Shown: piece after piece, positions 23,359-35,415 of the stretch
Numbering within the stretch: position 1 is the stretch's first letter
Layout: every line of letters begins with the position of its first letter
From: Symsagittifera roscoffensis
Taxonomy: Eukaryota > Xenacoelomorpha > Acoela > Convolutidae
Length of the DNA: 64,000 bases
Direction of reading: 5' to 3'
NCBI RefSeq assembly: GCF_963678635.1
Contig: NC_087066.1
Coordinates: 3,474,485 to 3,538,484 of the forward strand
Program-made: the position numbers and the translations under genes
Notes under the pieces: model-generated
What the model was told of the DNA's origin: nothing
The model's database searches: none
The model's input: only the letters and a program-made list of their open reading frames with translations

Positions 23359-24669
23359 AAAACAACAATTTGGTTTTTTTTTCTACAGAAGAAACAAAAA
23401 TATACAAAAATAAACAAAAATTTTTGTGGTTTTTTTTAGTGTATTGTTATAAGGCTATTTTTCCCGGATAGATATTTTTTTATTATTGATTTTTGGCTAT
23501 GGCTTCAAAAATTTCATACAGTTCTCTTAAACATTTCCTGTGCTTCTATCAAATAGTTCAGCCATCAGTGGGTAACATTCTTTGTGCTTGATCTGTTCAA
23601 GGATTTGGGTATGGTGCGACGTCATTAGCGCGTATCATCATCAGCGCGTAGCATCAGTACAATTGTGAAGTGATTGATAAGTTTTGATGTCAAGCCCAAA
23701 AACAATTTATTATCGATGATCACAGATATATTTTTTTAATGGCACTAAAAAAGAGTATTGAATTATTTGTCATTTTCCGAAGAGAAATTTGATGTGACGC
23801 GATTTTTTCATTACTTGCACGGCGTCTGGGGCTGCATTTTTTGAAAAAATTTTCATCATATTATTGAAAAAAATGCTACTTCAAAGGCTTTCAAAGGCAG
23901 TCCAAAAATTCAGTGTTTTGCTTTTAACGATCACTCTTGCTGAAAAATGTACGTAATGGTTGTCGGCGTCTTCATCAAAAGTTTCGTTGGCCCTAATTGA
24001 CCTCCGGAGACCAAAAATGCTAATCACAAAATTATTTAAATTAAATATGAGAAAAATATTTGTCATGTGATGCAAATTTCACATGTTTTGCTAAAAAAAT
24101 GTCAGCGATTTTTCAGAGAACCTTGTAAAAAAAATGCTAGCTATAAATTTTCCACATATGGAAACTGAAAAACTGGTTTTTTTCCAATTCTCTGGACAAT
24201 TTTTTGAAAACGCTCACAACCGTTGTTTAATATCGTTTGTTTATGTACGACTTCATCAATGCCCGATCAAACAAAAATTCATATTCGAAAAATGATCATC
24301 TTCGAACTTTTTTCTTAAATTAAAAATTTTAATATTTTCATTTAATGATTTGTTTGATACAGTTCTTCATTTTTGTAGGTCATTTTCAATGCATTGTAAA
24401 TGCAAGAAGGTCGAGCCTTTAGTGACTCTAGTTTTGAGTTAAGCAAAGATTTTGTCACTTGTGTTTGGTTACGAACGCAACCCAAAAATTTGGAAAAGTT
24501 TTTTTTGTCATATGGTAAAATGCTAGTCGTAAAAACTCCACAGATGAGAAATCATTATTCATAGATCTTTCATGCTTTTTTCTGCACTTATGGAATGGCA
24601 AGAAACGATTATGATTAGCAATTTTCTATTTATGAAAATTGTTTGATTAGCACTTTTGGTCAACCCGAG
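23359..24669. mobile_element. TA-target MITE family, degraded copy D
   Basis: Ends GGTCAACCCGAG at 24658-24669. Its interior from about 24230 is collinear with copy B: GCATTGTAAATGCAAGA, then TTTTGTCACTTGTGTTTGGTT, then ATGCTAGTCGTA. The left end could not be placed, so copies B and D sit in direct order with an ill-defined junction at 23.4-23.9 kb. Confidence 0.5.
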
Positions 24670-26939
24670 AATATTGGGGTGTAAAGATTAAGAATGCCTC
24701 GATAGTCAGAGTAAACAAGTAATCTTCTGAGACAACAATTGCTTCAATTCTGTCAAATATTCTCTGCTGCAAAAACAATCTCCAGGCGTTTTTGAGGAAA
24801 TTATTGTCTGGACGATTGTTTCTTGTTTGGTTCATTATGGAAAAAGAGTGCATATTTCTCAAAAATAGTTGACAACAAAATAATTTTTGTCAAATTGTGA
24901 GGGTTTCGAAGAATATTACTTGCAATTATTCTGTGCCAATTCATGCGGCTCGTTTTCCATCATTTGACAAAACCCGTCTTGTAAAACTGCGCGAAAAATA
25001 ATATGAGCAATTATTCCTACAAATAAAATAAGAAGCGTTTAATTGTCTTAGAGGTGCCCAAAATCAAAATCGAGCTGAGGCTTCTTCACGTCGAAACGTC
25101 TAAAAAATAAGGACATCATGCCGATAGGAAATATAAAACTTGAGAATGGTTTTGAAAAAATTGAATTCAACAAAAATATAGTTTCCATCGACGCTTTATT
25201 TGATTCGGCACTTTTGTCATTATTTTTGGATGATAACTCCCGTTGAGCACTGTCAAAAATACCATTTTGATGAGGGAATAATTACTTTCATTCTCTACAA
25301 ATTTAAAGTTTTGTTTGACATAAAAAAAAAGTGAAAGCAATCCAATTTGAATCAAGTAGCCAATGATTTTTCCGTTCAATATTCTACAATTTTCGATTTC
25401 AGAAAAAAGAGTAATTATCTTTCCGATTGTATAATTTTTATGATGAAGGCGTTTTTTAATGAAAAAGCATTCAGAAAATCTTCTTTTTAACCGAGTTAAA
25501 TAGGCAAGCTAATTGATCCAATTTTTGCACCATGCAATTAAATGCAAGTATATATCAATGTGTGTGAGGAAAATATTTCCAAAAAAAAACTTTCATTCGC
25601 GTTTTTTTCCCAACTTCCAGACTGTTTTATCATAATTTTGAGATTAGTTTTAAATTACATTAACGGACCCTCAAAACATCCAGGGCTTCGCGCTGATATT
25701 AGCAATGTTCTTAATTTTCAACTTAGTTATGCAACCATCAACAGCTAAAATTATTAAGGAGGCACTGATTTAAATGAAACGTGCATCAAAGAACTCAATT
25801 ACAATAATTAAATCCAATGGACTCAAGTTTTCTTTTCAATTTTTGACATGATCTCAGTGTTGCTACTTCGCGTCATCCTTAGATCTACTATTTTTACTCA
25901 ATATACTCATATTTTTTTGAGCTTGATGATTTCTCTGCAAACAAATTTTACCTTATTTCTCTGTATCAAAAACTAGACTGACAAGATTTCAGCAAAAATT
26001 CATGATTGTTCCGCATGCCGTTTAACCTGTCTCAAACAATTTTACCTGATAAATTTGCCATTAACGATAAAATTGATGACGGCCAATACAAAAAGTAGTG
26101 TTATACTTTGAGTCGTTAAAAAATAAATTTGGTCAATTTAAATTCAGAAAACATATCAATTGGATTTTATGCACGCTATTGGAAGCAAATATTGTGTTAG
26201 AAATTGCCAAATTTATAACTCTATAGGAAAATTAATGATATTTTTGAGGTGCTTTAAGAAAAGATTTTGCCAAATTAATCCCGACCATTCGGATTATAAG
26301 GGACCGTCGGATTATCCGCCCCTTTCAATGGACCTTCGGATTTGTGCTGCGAACAGTTTTACGCTTCCGACTTTTGAGGAAAACGACAAAAAAATTATGC
26401 GCGGGTTGGTGAATCGGTGAATGGTCACGTCAGATGAAATACTTTTTTATTCAAGGTGTGACAGTGATATCCAACTTAAACAAGAAGAAAAGATTTCCAT
26501 CAAAAACTGCTAAATCTTGTGTCGAGCTTCGTTCTAAGATAGCACTACGATGCAAACTAACGCAAATATTCTGTTTTTGTTCCGACTATTTTTTAAGATA
26601 AGTATTTTCGCCTCGAGGTATTTTTGCCTCGAGATCAAGTTTCGAAAAAATGTTTCAGCTAGGATGATTTTTCCAAAGAAATGTGTGCCTGAATACTGCC
26701 AGTTTCGCCAATTTGGGCAAACGACTTGAGATATTTTCCATACCATAAACGCGAAAGCAGAGATATAGTCAGTCTTAGAAATTGCTCCACTTTTGACTGA
26801 GGCGCGTTTTTCGATCTGTTTAATACTTTGCTATATGCAAAAAATTTGTAGCGTGGCAGTAAACGAGATTGATCTTTAGACAGTCTTGCTGATGACACAC
26901 AAAAATAGAAATAGAACGTTATTTTAAAATTGTAACCAT
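24670..26939. other. Non-coding; hairpin-repeat copy at 25655-25715
   Basis: Contains ACATCCAGGGCTTCGCGCTG (25675 region), a member of the AACATTCAGGGC hairpin family. A short GGATTATAAGGGACCGTCGG stretch at 26288-26345 repeats the CGGATT motif. The minus-strand open frame at 26659-27003 has no supporting signal. Confidence 0.4.
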
Positions 26940-27300
26940 ATACGTTAATGGGATTTGCAAAAAATATCGAATTCCGCTTTAAACTTGCGGATTTCGCTGA
27001 CATTATGCGGATTTCGCCTATAGTTGCGTATTCCGCACCAGCTCAATTTTTCACAATATTTTATTATTTGTTTGTGGATACCACAAACTGTTCCGGATTC
27101 CGCAATTACTGCTGCGGTTTCAGCAAATTTCTCCTATTTTTGGAGCAACTTTGAGCAGTACAATGTTATAGATATTTGTTCGTGGAACCCAAAACAGCAA
27201 AAAAAATCAAAAAACAATAGCAATGTTGCAGATTCCGCGACAAATCTGATTTTGGCCTGTTGCGGAATCCACTTACAATCACAAAACGCACAGTTTGGAC
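26940..27300. repeat. Region dense in GCGGATTTCGC / GATTCCGC motifs
   Basis: The words TTGCGGATTTCGC, ATGCGGATTTCGCC, GTATTCCGCACC, GGATTCCGCAATTAC, GCTGCGGTTTC, AGATTCCGCG and TGCGGAATCC occur in both orientations within about 300 bp. This may be a decayed inverted-repeat element. The nature is unknown. Confidence 0.35.
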
Positions 27301-28722
27301 TCGTAATGAACTCTATGCTGCCAAACTTGTGGTAAAGCACTCAGTTGGTAGTCAGGGGAGGGGAGGGCTTTGGCTATTCAGAGGGAAAAAAACATCCGAA
27401 AACTCCTTGAGAGTTCGTTCTGATGCTTTTGCTTTCAGTTAAAGTTAACTAAACTATGGCTACCCCTCAAGAGTTCACTTTGCAAATTTAATTTTACGTG
27501 AACCCGCAATCGTGCATATGATTGCTGGGCAAAATTGCGCGATGCGCCACAACGCCACATTGGGAGTCCTTATTTGTGAAATTGACCAACATTTAAGTCG
27601 CATTTACTGCTCAATTAAATTTTTTGAAATTTTTTGCAATGTGGTTTTGAATATATCATAGGGTGGCTTTGAATAAATCATAGATTTCATTAGGCGTAGT
27701 TCACAAAATAAAAGTCTGTGTACCACACCTTCTCCCCTCCTCCCCCCCTCCTCCACTAAAGCTCTCTGACTTAATGTGCCGACAGAAGGTCTGCTGGCAG
27801 AAGATCGAATAAGAAGACAATTTCCAATCAATCGAAATCTGAACACTGTCCAAAAAGACGTTACTGAATACATACAACTTTTCAAGTTTTTGAACCGTGA
27901 ATTTTGATTGGCTAAAAATAGATTGCTGTCACTCTATTTTGCTGTCATGAGGTAACTCCGCCCCTTATTAATGAGAATTGGGTTCTATCATAATTTCTTT
28001 ATGAAAGCGAACAATGGCAAAATTTTAAAATGTTTCATTTCATTTCAGCCTCATTATTGAGTCCTATTGAAAAACGAACCGTAACGCACTGCAAAATCAC
28101 TGACATTTCACGAAATTGGTTCTTCATTAGCTAACATTCAATTGAATGCTCATCCGTGCATGTCATACTCAGCTAAACCAGGGTCCATTTTAGCCCCCTT
28201 TTCACTTAAGCACCCACTGGTGTTTTTTTATTTAATGAGAGCACCTATAATTAGACACAAACCCCTAACCGACCTAGACGAACTCTCAACTCAACCAACT
28301 AACCGAACTCGAATGCCTGACTTGTAAGCCCTGATGTAGTTCCTGATTTGACATTTTGGCCCATGTGAACAATATCCCACCTTAATAGGCCCAGTGAAAA
28401 ATCCCCCCCATGAAAATGAAAGGCAAATTCAAGCCATGAGGCCTGCATGTACTATGCTCAAAGTTGATTGACTTGAAGATATTATTTTTAACAAAGTGAA
28501 CAATCTCCCTCCTAAATGGACTTAAAGGGACCTGGGTTGAGCTCACATTGAAAATTAACGATAAAAAAAAGGAAAAAAAAACAGCGATCGCCATCGATGA
28601 ATTACCGATGTTCATTGCCACAAAAGCAAATCTTATCGATAGGTTATCGCTAAGCTGGCTAACTTTCGGCGATGAACAAACAGCGATAAAAACCTATCAA
28701 AATGAGCAAAAATAGTGAACTA
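27301..28722. other. Non-coding; pyrimidine tract and repeated phrases
   Basis: A C/T tract CTCCCCTCCTCCCCCCCTCC lies at 27733-27752. Variants of GTGAACAATATCCCACCTT recur at 28363, 28496 and about 29103 in the next region, suggesting a low-copy repeat. No gene seen. Confidence 0.35.
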
Positions 28723-28780
28723 GCGGGGCTCGATCCAGCCAACATCAGACATGTATGCTACCTCTGCGCCACCAAGCATT
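28560..28780 (-). repeat. tRNA-derived SINE-like sequence
   Basis: On the minus strand 28780-28723 reads TTGGTGGCGCAGAGGTAGC (A-box type: TGGCGCAGAGG) and, about 35 nt further, GGATCGAGCCC (B-box type), ending CCCCGC. The spacing is shorter than in a functional tRNA, no proper anticodon arm can be drawn, and the body continues past it into a non-tRNA region with ATCGATGGCGATCGCTG. This fits a SINE with a tRNA-like pol III promoter head, or a tRNA pseudogene. Confidence 0.5.
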
Positions 28781-30081
28781 AGATATTCTCACTTTAAAGG
28801 GCTTATAAACTCACACTCTCATTTGAAAGCTAATGCTAGAATTAGCTAAGCAAAGTAAGTAAATTTATCGAGATAGATCACTTTTGGTCCGATATTTTGA
28901 GTTCATACCAACACAACTAATAATTTCTAAAAATTCTCAGAAAATTCGGGTTCTGTGAGGTCATCTTATGGACTATACTTTTGTTAGGATACTGATGAGC
29001 TACTAAACAGTGTTAAGACTCAATGCGATGATTCATTTGTAGTCTTAGTTGTCTATAGCTGCCATTTTTGGTTAATCATGTCATGAATAATCATTTGGAC
29101 CAAGTGATCAATATCCACCCCCATCCCCCGTAAATCGATTGAGAGGAGATCGTTCATATGATCCAATCAATTTAGAGTTACTTTGGAGAACTGATGATTA
29201 AATACCTGCCAGTTCTTTTTATGTCATTGACTATATAATATGATAAGTTGTCCGCTATATCATCAGCATGGTTGTCAGGCTTACGGATTAAATTGACGCG
29301 GGTCTGTCACAATTGTTTGCTAGCATTATTACTACAGGGAGAGATAATGTAATAAGTACTGGGTGCAGTCGATGCCAAGAAGCCAGATTTTTAATATTGA
29401 TGAAAAATAGATCTTGTTAGCTTTACCCCCTTGTGTATCTTGTAAAGATTTTCAAAACCTATGACAGATTAATTAAACAGTTAATCATACGCAAAATTTG
29501 TACTTTTAACAAACTTACCCCCTTTCGCAATAAACGGGGGGGGGGGAGAGAAAATAGTTAACAAGATTTGAAAAACGATTATGCGGTTCAAACTGATCAT
29601 TTAAAAACATAGAAAAACACATTTTGTATATTGACCATGTTTCATTTCAATCCCCCACAATTTTATAATTTCAGGGCCACATAAGCTTTTTCTTTTTTGA
29701 AAACCATGGTGGGCGTAACCATGGTGGGCGTAACGCTGAGTTATTTAATTTTGATTTTGACAAAAATTAGTAAAAATGCAATTAAAATTCTTTTTTTTTC
29801 TAGCCGAGTTACGTGTTAGAGCATTTTTTTTTCGCGACTTCTTTTTATTTTATTACTAGAAGAAGTAACATCTAATAAAAAAACTAACAAGGTAGAGCGA
29901 GTTTTAATAATAAAGCCAATTTGTCCTTCATTTAGGTCCCTTGGGAAAAATGTTGCTGAAAAATATGCTTACGTAGATGTTTTTTATGTAAATTTAAATG
30001 CATGTCAATTGATGAATTGACTCCAACAATTGATGAAAATGAAAAAGTCCTCGTTTTTTTCAAATATCGAAAAGTTTTGCT
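28781..30081. other. Non-coding
   Basis: Includes a G homopolymer near 29536-29546 and a perfect 17-bp tandem duplication at 29703-29736 (AACCATGGTGGGCGT unit). No gene seen. Confidence 0.4.
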
Positions 30082-31096
30082 GAATATTTATGCTTGGGGT
30101 GGTTTTTCAAACTAATTTCGTTATTTTATGACAAACTAGTCTAACTTGAAAAAACTGCTGCTGAAAGAAAATCTTTGATCTATTTTTCTTTAATTTTTTA
30201 TCAAATAATTGAGGCGTTTGTGGCAAAATACTTTGTCTCAAAAAATTTGTTTTATGAAAAACTACTTTGGATAACTTTAAGCGTAGTCGAAATAGTCAGG
30301 GTTTTGATCTGATACAAACAACCACCCTCCTTTTACCCTCTTCATTTCATGCTCGGTAAATTTCTCAACATAAACCATTTGCGTTTTAATTATAGATATA
30401 AATCAGTTTCACTGATTTTTACAAACTTTTTATCCACTTTTTGAACAAATATATAATTGTGCTTGATGCAGCTTTTTATCTGAATCATATAAACTCGAAA
30501 ACTATAAATTCACTTTCAACCATTTATAAACAGATATGGTAGTGTAACCTTTTGCCAATTTGGACAATTTGGAATATTTCATTTCAGCAAAAAAAAATTG
30601 AATTGAGACACGGTCATTTATTCAAATAAGGTTTTTAATAGACAGTAACAAGACTGCTTAATAGACAGTAACAAGACTAAAGTAACAAGACTTCTTTTCT
30701 TGACTTCAAAAAATTTCACAAAATCGAAACACAGAGAAATGTTTGAGACTTTTTTAAAGTCTTAAATCCTAGTTCCCCCTTCCCAAAAAATACTAAATTT
30801 TATATTTTGCGCTTGGTAAAGTTTTGAAAAGTTTGAATTGTCTGCTTCAGTTTTAAGTATTTAGTTTACCGCTTACGCTTCAAGATATCTCAATTTGAAT
30901 TAAACTTGTCAAAATAGTCAAAAACTCCAAAGTTCAAAAAGTTATTTTATTGGAAAACCTAAAAAAGGTGAACACACTTTTTAAATTTCAGCTCTAGACA
31001 ACAGTAGTTTTCAAGTTTTAAAAAATTTCAACAAAGGTGCTTGGTTGAAAAATCAAGAGTTGACTGAATAAAAAACCACCCCAAGCATAAATATTC
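30082..31096. mobile_element. Inverted-repeat transposon, family 'GGGTGGTTTTTT', near-complete copy
   Basis: A perfect 26-bp inverted repeat lies at 30082-30107 (begins GAATATTTATGCTTGGGG) and 31071-31096. Similarity continues outward, with the right flank inverse reading TTCCGACTTTTGAAGG, so the true ends are probably about 20-30 bp further out. The interior (about 1 kb) is AT-rich and non-coding. The copies at 2155, 6000 and 32005 share the same edge. Confidence 0.65.
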
Positions 31097-32004
31097 CGCA
31101 TTCCTTCAAAAGTCGGAATTATAGTCCTCATAGATAGCAGATTTTTGAATATTAGAACTAAAAAACAACATTTCGTCTTATCCTGTTTGTTGAAAAGTTA
31201 ACCAAGATCGCCAAGCCAAAACAGTTTTTTTAAAAATATTTTTACGAACATTGAAAAGCAGCTAGATGCAGTTGATATAAATTCCAGGCCTTATGCAGTG
31301 ATATATATTTTTTGTCAAAAACTAAAATAATATATACATAGCATGGGTCGATAAGCAGTTATTGCAACCTTTTACAGATATCGCGTCCGTTTTTTTTTAA
31401 CTTTTTTTTCAAAATTCGGCGCTACTGTTTGTTTTCTAGAATAATTGAGTGCGAAATGAAGAAGTTCCTCTTCGATTTCAATAAGTGTTATGCTGAGAAA
31501 TAACCTGTTTACTTCAGTGATTTTTGTCTATTTTTTCTGCCAATTTCCGGTCATTAAAATTTGTGACAAAAATTTTACGTTGTTTATGATGACAAATTCA
31601 ACGACAATTTCTGTAATTTTAACTGCTAAGTCTGATTTTATGTAATCAAAGGTAATTGGAATCAATTAACGAAAATTTCATTTTTGAGAATTTCACGAAA
31701 AAGTGATTTTAGGTTATGTTTTCTAAAAAAAATTTTATAAGCAGAGACTTCGTGTGATTGATTCATGTTATAAAAACTTAATCAAAAAAAATTTTTCATC
31801 AGATATTTTTAAAAAAAAGTTTTTTTTTTGAAATACGAAGTTTGATTTTCTTCATTATTTTCATAGATTCGATTTTGAGCAAAAAACAAGTTATGTTTGT
31901 ATACACTTCTCACTGATGCAACTTTTATGTAAGTCTCTTTCAATGCAAATCAAATAAACTGTTATCGGTAGTATAATTTTTGTGCTCGGAAATCAAGTCA
32001 GGCT
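31097..32004. other. Non-coding
   Basis: No recognisable feature. Poly-T and poly-A runs only. Confidence 0.4.
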
Positions 32005-32290
32005 TGAATATTGTTCCGACTTTCAAAGAAAGTGATAAATATTTGTACTCTGACTGGTTTGCTTTTCTCCAGACCAATTTTGAATTCTTAGCTAGCCATT
32101 TTTGGCTGGATTTTTAAATATGAAGTGAAAAGTACTGATGTTTTGAGCTCAGTTCGAAAAACAATAACTGTGATCACTTTTGTCAATCGCTCCAAATTGG
32201 ATTGATGCAAGCAATTTGATCTTATTATCTCGTTGCCAGATTCCAGATTTAAAACAAGCTATTTTGTACGTTACATAGCGTGAGGGGTAT
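32005..32290 (+). repeat. Inverted-repeat element, family 'GGGTGGTTTTTT', copy 4
   Basis: Reads TGTTCCGACTTTCAAAGAAAG, then AGACCAATTTTGAATTCTTAGCTAGCCATTTTTGGC, CTGTGATCACTTTTGTCAAT and GTTGCCAGATTCCAG, collinear with the copies at 2155 and 6000 but more diverged. Confidence 0.5.
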
Positions 32291-33802
32291 GAAATGAAAA
32301 GATTTTTTTGTAAGAAAAAGTTTTTTTTCTTTTATTCTATAAATTTTTCTAAAAAAAACTTTGAAACTAAGTCGAGCAAAACAACTAAATAATGATAAAA
32401 ACACGGGGCAATAGCAGAGTAACACAGAACATTTTGACAGCAGTTATTTCCAAGAAAAAATGAAGAAAAATTGCTCTCTCTCTCTCATTTTTTTCAATTT
32501 TTTTTGTCTTTTTTGCATTGGGTGAGAAAAGAGGAGTTGAACGTGAAAAAATAGCGCATGTTGTATTTATACGCATCAATGCTGAAAAATATTAATTTTT
32601 GGCAACAATTTATGCAAATAACTTCCACAGATTCGCTTTTTGTTGGTTAAAACGTTAAGCCAGGTGTGAGTTTAAACTTTCTTTGAGAAAATTTATCGAA
32701 TTTTCATCAATTATATTAATTATTATCAGATGCAGTATGTTGTAATCATTATTGAAGGGTCTTTTTACTAAGTCCGCCTAAACTGGTAAATATCAAAATA
32801 CGGACACCCGGAAGGATAAAGCTCAAACGAACTGGGTGAAAACAAATGGGTTGCTGAAACAGTTTGATCAACCCTTTCAATTAGTTAAAGATGCCGTTTT
32901 AAATTATTTGGGGCTGAATAAGTAAAATGACCCTAATTAGGAGTTCAGTTTAACATTTGAAGCAGCTCTGAAGTAGACGGACCCTGAAGGCGCAACTGCT
33001 ACCTCGAAATCATCGAGTGAAAGTTTTGATGATTATTTTCCTTTCTTCCATTTCTCAGTTCATGTTCGAATTTTCCAAATCGGTTTCTAAAAAAATCATA
33101 TCGATCATTGAACAATTTGGGGCAATTTTAAAAATAAGTGAAAAAAATCTTCCAAATATTCTTAATGATGAAATCAGATGCAAACTTTCTCGAATATGAG
33201 CAAACCGATGAACAGCAATAAGAAAATAAATAATTGAAATGCAATGAGAACGGTTTAGATTATTTAACAATTTTTGGGTCATTAAAAAAATTAGTTGAAA
33301 TTATAAAAATATGTGTAAAAATCTTTCAAATATTGTTTATGATGAAATAATGATGAGGAATGCGATTAAAACGATGAACAGTATCAGATAGATGATTGAA
33401 AAATAAAACTGCACGTATGAGGGTGAAGACCTGATGGTTCCACTAACCAGAGGGTATTTAAAATAGTTTTTAGAAAACTCTGATGAAAACACCGAGCACA
33501 AATAATCCATCTCTTCTTCAAAAATTAGACCAATAAATCATATTGTATTAGTATTCCAATATGAAGCAAAATGACCTCTTTCAAAATGACCTCTTGACGC
33601 TCATTAGAAAATAATTGAAAACTAATCTAAGGAAAATAGTATTCTATTCAAACAGTTAAATTTTTGTAACATTTTGAACTTTCTCATTTGGATAGCTTTA
33701 AACGTTGATATATTGCATTGATGTTTTCTTAAAACAAATTCAGCATTATTTGAAGAACAAAACTACCTTGAACAGATTTGTGTGAAAATTTTTGTGTGTA
33801 AC
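32291..33802. other. Non-coding
   Basis: A CT microsatellite (CTCTCTCTCTCTC) is near 32475. Two similar AT-rich segments at about 33060-33200 and 33290-33400 (ATTTTAAAAATAAGTGAAAA / ATTATAAAAATATGTGTAAA… AATATT.TTNATGATGAAAT) look like an old local duplication. A weak hairpin-repeat copy is at 33415-33450. Confidence 0.4.
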
Positions 33803-34195
33803 CAGGGGCGGATCTAGGATTTTCTCGAGGAGGGCGGATTTTCAAAAAATTGTCCTAAATTTTGTCGACCTGTTTTTAGAACGATCAAAATGATTTTCCG
33901 AGCTTTCTCCCAAAGCACTAAAAAGAATTTAATTTGTCCAATTTTTTTGCGCCGCAAGCAAAACTTTGAAAAAAAACAGGCCAAAAAATGTCGTTTTAGA
34001 CACTTTTTAGAAAATTCGACCAAAAAATTGCGTTTTTTCGGCGCCCCCCCTCCCCTCAAAATTAGTATATGCGCATTTAGAAATAGTATTAGGCGCCTTT
34101 AGAAAAAATTTAGGATTCAGCCGAGAACGGACATCTCAAAATAGTACAAAGGGGGCACCCTTTAGGTCGGCAGGGGGTGGAATCCCTGAGGAGAA
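33803..34195. mobile_element. hAT-type MITE, copy 3 (right end lost)
   Basis: Begins CAGGGGCGGATCTAGGATTT at 33803 and follows the interior of copy 2 (GCGCCGCAAGC, CAGGCCAAAAAATG, GCGTTTTTTCGGCGC, AATAGTACAAAG, GGTCGGCAGGGGGTGGAATC) to about 34195. The terminal CTAAATCCGC end is absent, so it is truncated. ORFs at 33814-34102 are by-products. Confidence 0.7.
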
Positions 34196-35320
34196 TCCAA
34201 CTTTTGAGAATCAACTTAAAAATAAATTGGTCAATTTTCAATTTAATTTCTAGTTTCACCGCTCATGGCGGTTTTTTGATTTTAGGAAACCGGTGGCTGA
34301 AACACTACAAAAAGTTCATCTTGTGTAGGACAAACATTTTTCCGCTTTTTATAGTTCTTCCGTTTGTTCTAGATTGTTTCGTTATAGTGGATATAATTTG
34401 TTTAAAATCCGGTTTTTCAATGCTGGGAGACCCTTTCGTACCCTTTTCGAACTTTTTGGAATTTGAGCTTATAGTTTGTGCATTTTTTTGACATTCGAAT
34501 GTTTTATTGTGGGTCACATGTTTCGGTTTGGTTTTGAACATTAGCTTTGCTGAAGTCTATGAAATGAAAATGATGGACTTCATTTTTATAAGCATTTTTT
34601 GAGCTTGGTTTTTATTCAACAAGCCAATTGATGGTTTAAGTTATGTTTTACGGCGTCGAGATGTGAGAAATTGGAACTTATAGGTTATTTACAAATTCAA
34701 ATTACAAACTTGTTCTGTAAATCAATACAGAAAAAAGCTGAAATGGAGATTTTACCAAAAATAATAAAAATGTTCTAAATGAATCAAACTAAATTTAACC
34801 AAAATTATAAAAACAATTAAACATGAACCAAATAAATTATGATTCCGCATTTTAAAAAAGTATTTTCAAAAAGAAAACTTTTAGCTGCATTTTTCCAAAG
34901 TTCAACTAAACGCAAGAAAAACACTTTCGCTAATTCTTACCAATTTTGCTAAATTTTAAGTATTTTCTTGCTAATTCACAATTTTGCTAATTTTTGCCTC
35001 TCTTTAAACTCAAGTAACAAGCAACATTTTTTAGTTTTCGTGTTTGATGTTAAGTTAACCGGAGACAAAAAGACTGTTTATTCAGGATGCAATTATTTCA
35101 ATTATTTCAATTAGTTGAAAACATTTTTGTTCAATTCTGTTCCAGATTTTAGATCAATTAAAGCATATTGAGATTCAGGCCTTTTTTTACTGAAATGGGA
35201 AATTATAGGATAGTTTTCCAAAATATATTTTTTTCGTCTCTCAAATTTTACTCGATCTTTGGCATTTTTAAATTGAGTTAGCTTGTAACTATTTGCGTCA
35301 ATGAGGCCAACAAAGCGGAC
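34196..35320. other. Non-coding flank left of the retroelement
   Basis: AT-rich. Overlapping open frames at 34177-34541 on both strands have no domain or splice support. No gene seen. Confidence 0.4.
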
Positions 35321-35415
35321 AGATTTATTGAGAATGAGTTGTAATTGACATCAAATGAGCAATTAAGTTTGGCGAAAAGGTGAAAAATTAACCGCAAAAA
35401 ACTGAGCGTGAATAC
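35321..35415 (+). other. Left flank of the element, repeated after the gap
   Basis: These 95 bp recur at 54490-54586 with a handful of differences. Both copies end …GAGCGTGAATAC. Here AATAC is followed directly by the LTR. After the gap it is followed by unique flanking DNA (AATCAATTTTTCCC). The last five bases, AATAC, are the probable target site. Confidence 0.8.

Noticed and set aside
26659-27003. 114-codon minus-strand ORF
   Set aside because: No splice signals or domain, and it runs next to the repeat region at 26.9-27.3 kb.
28723-28780. Functional tRNA gene
   Set aside because: The A-B box spacing is too short and no anticodon arm or acceptor pairing can be drawn.
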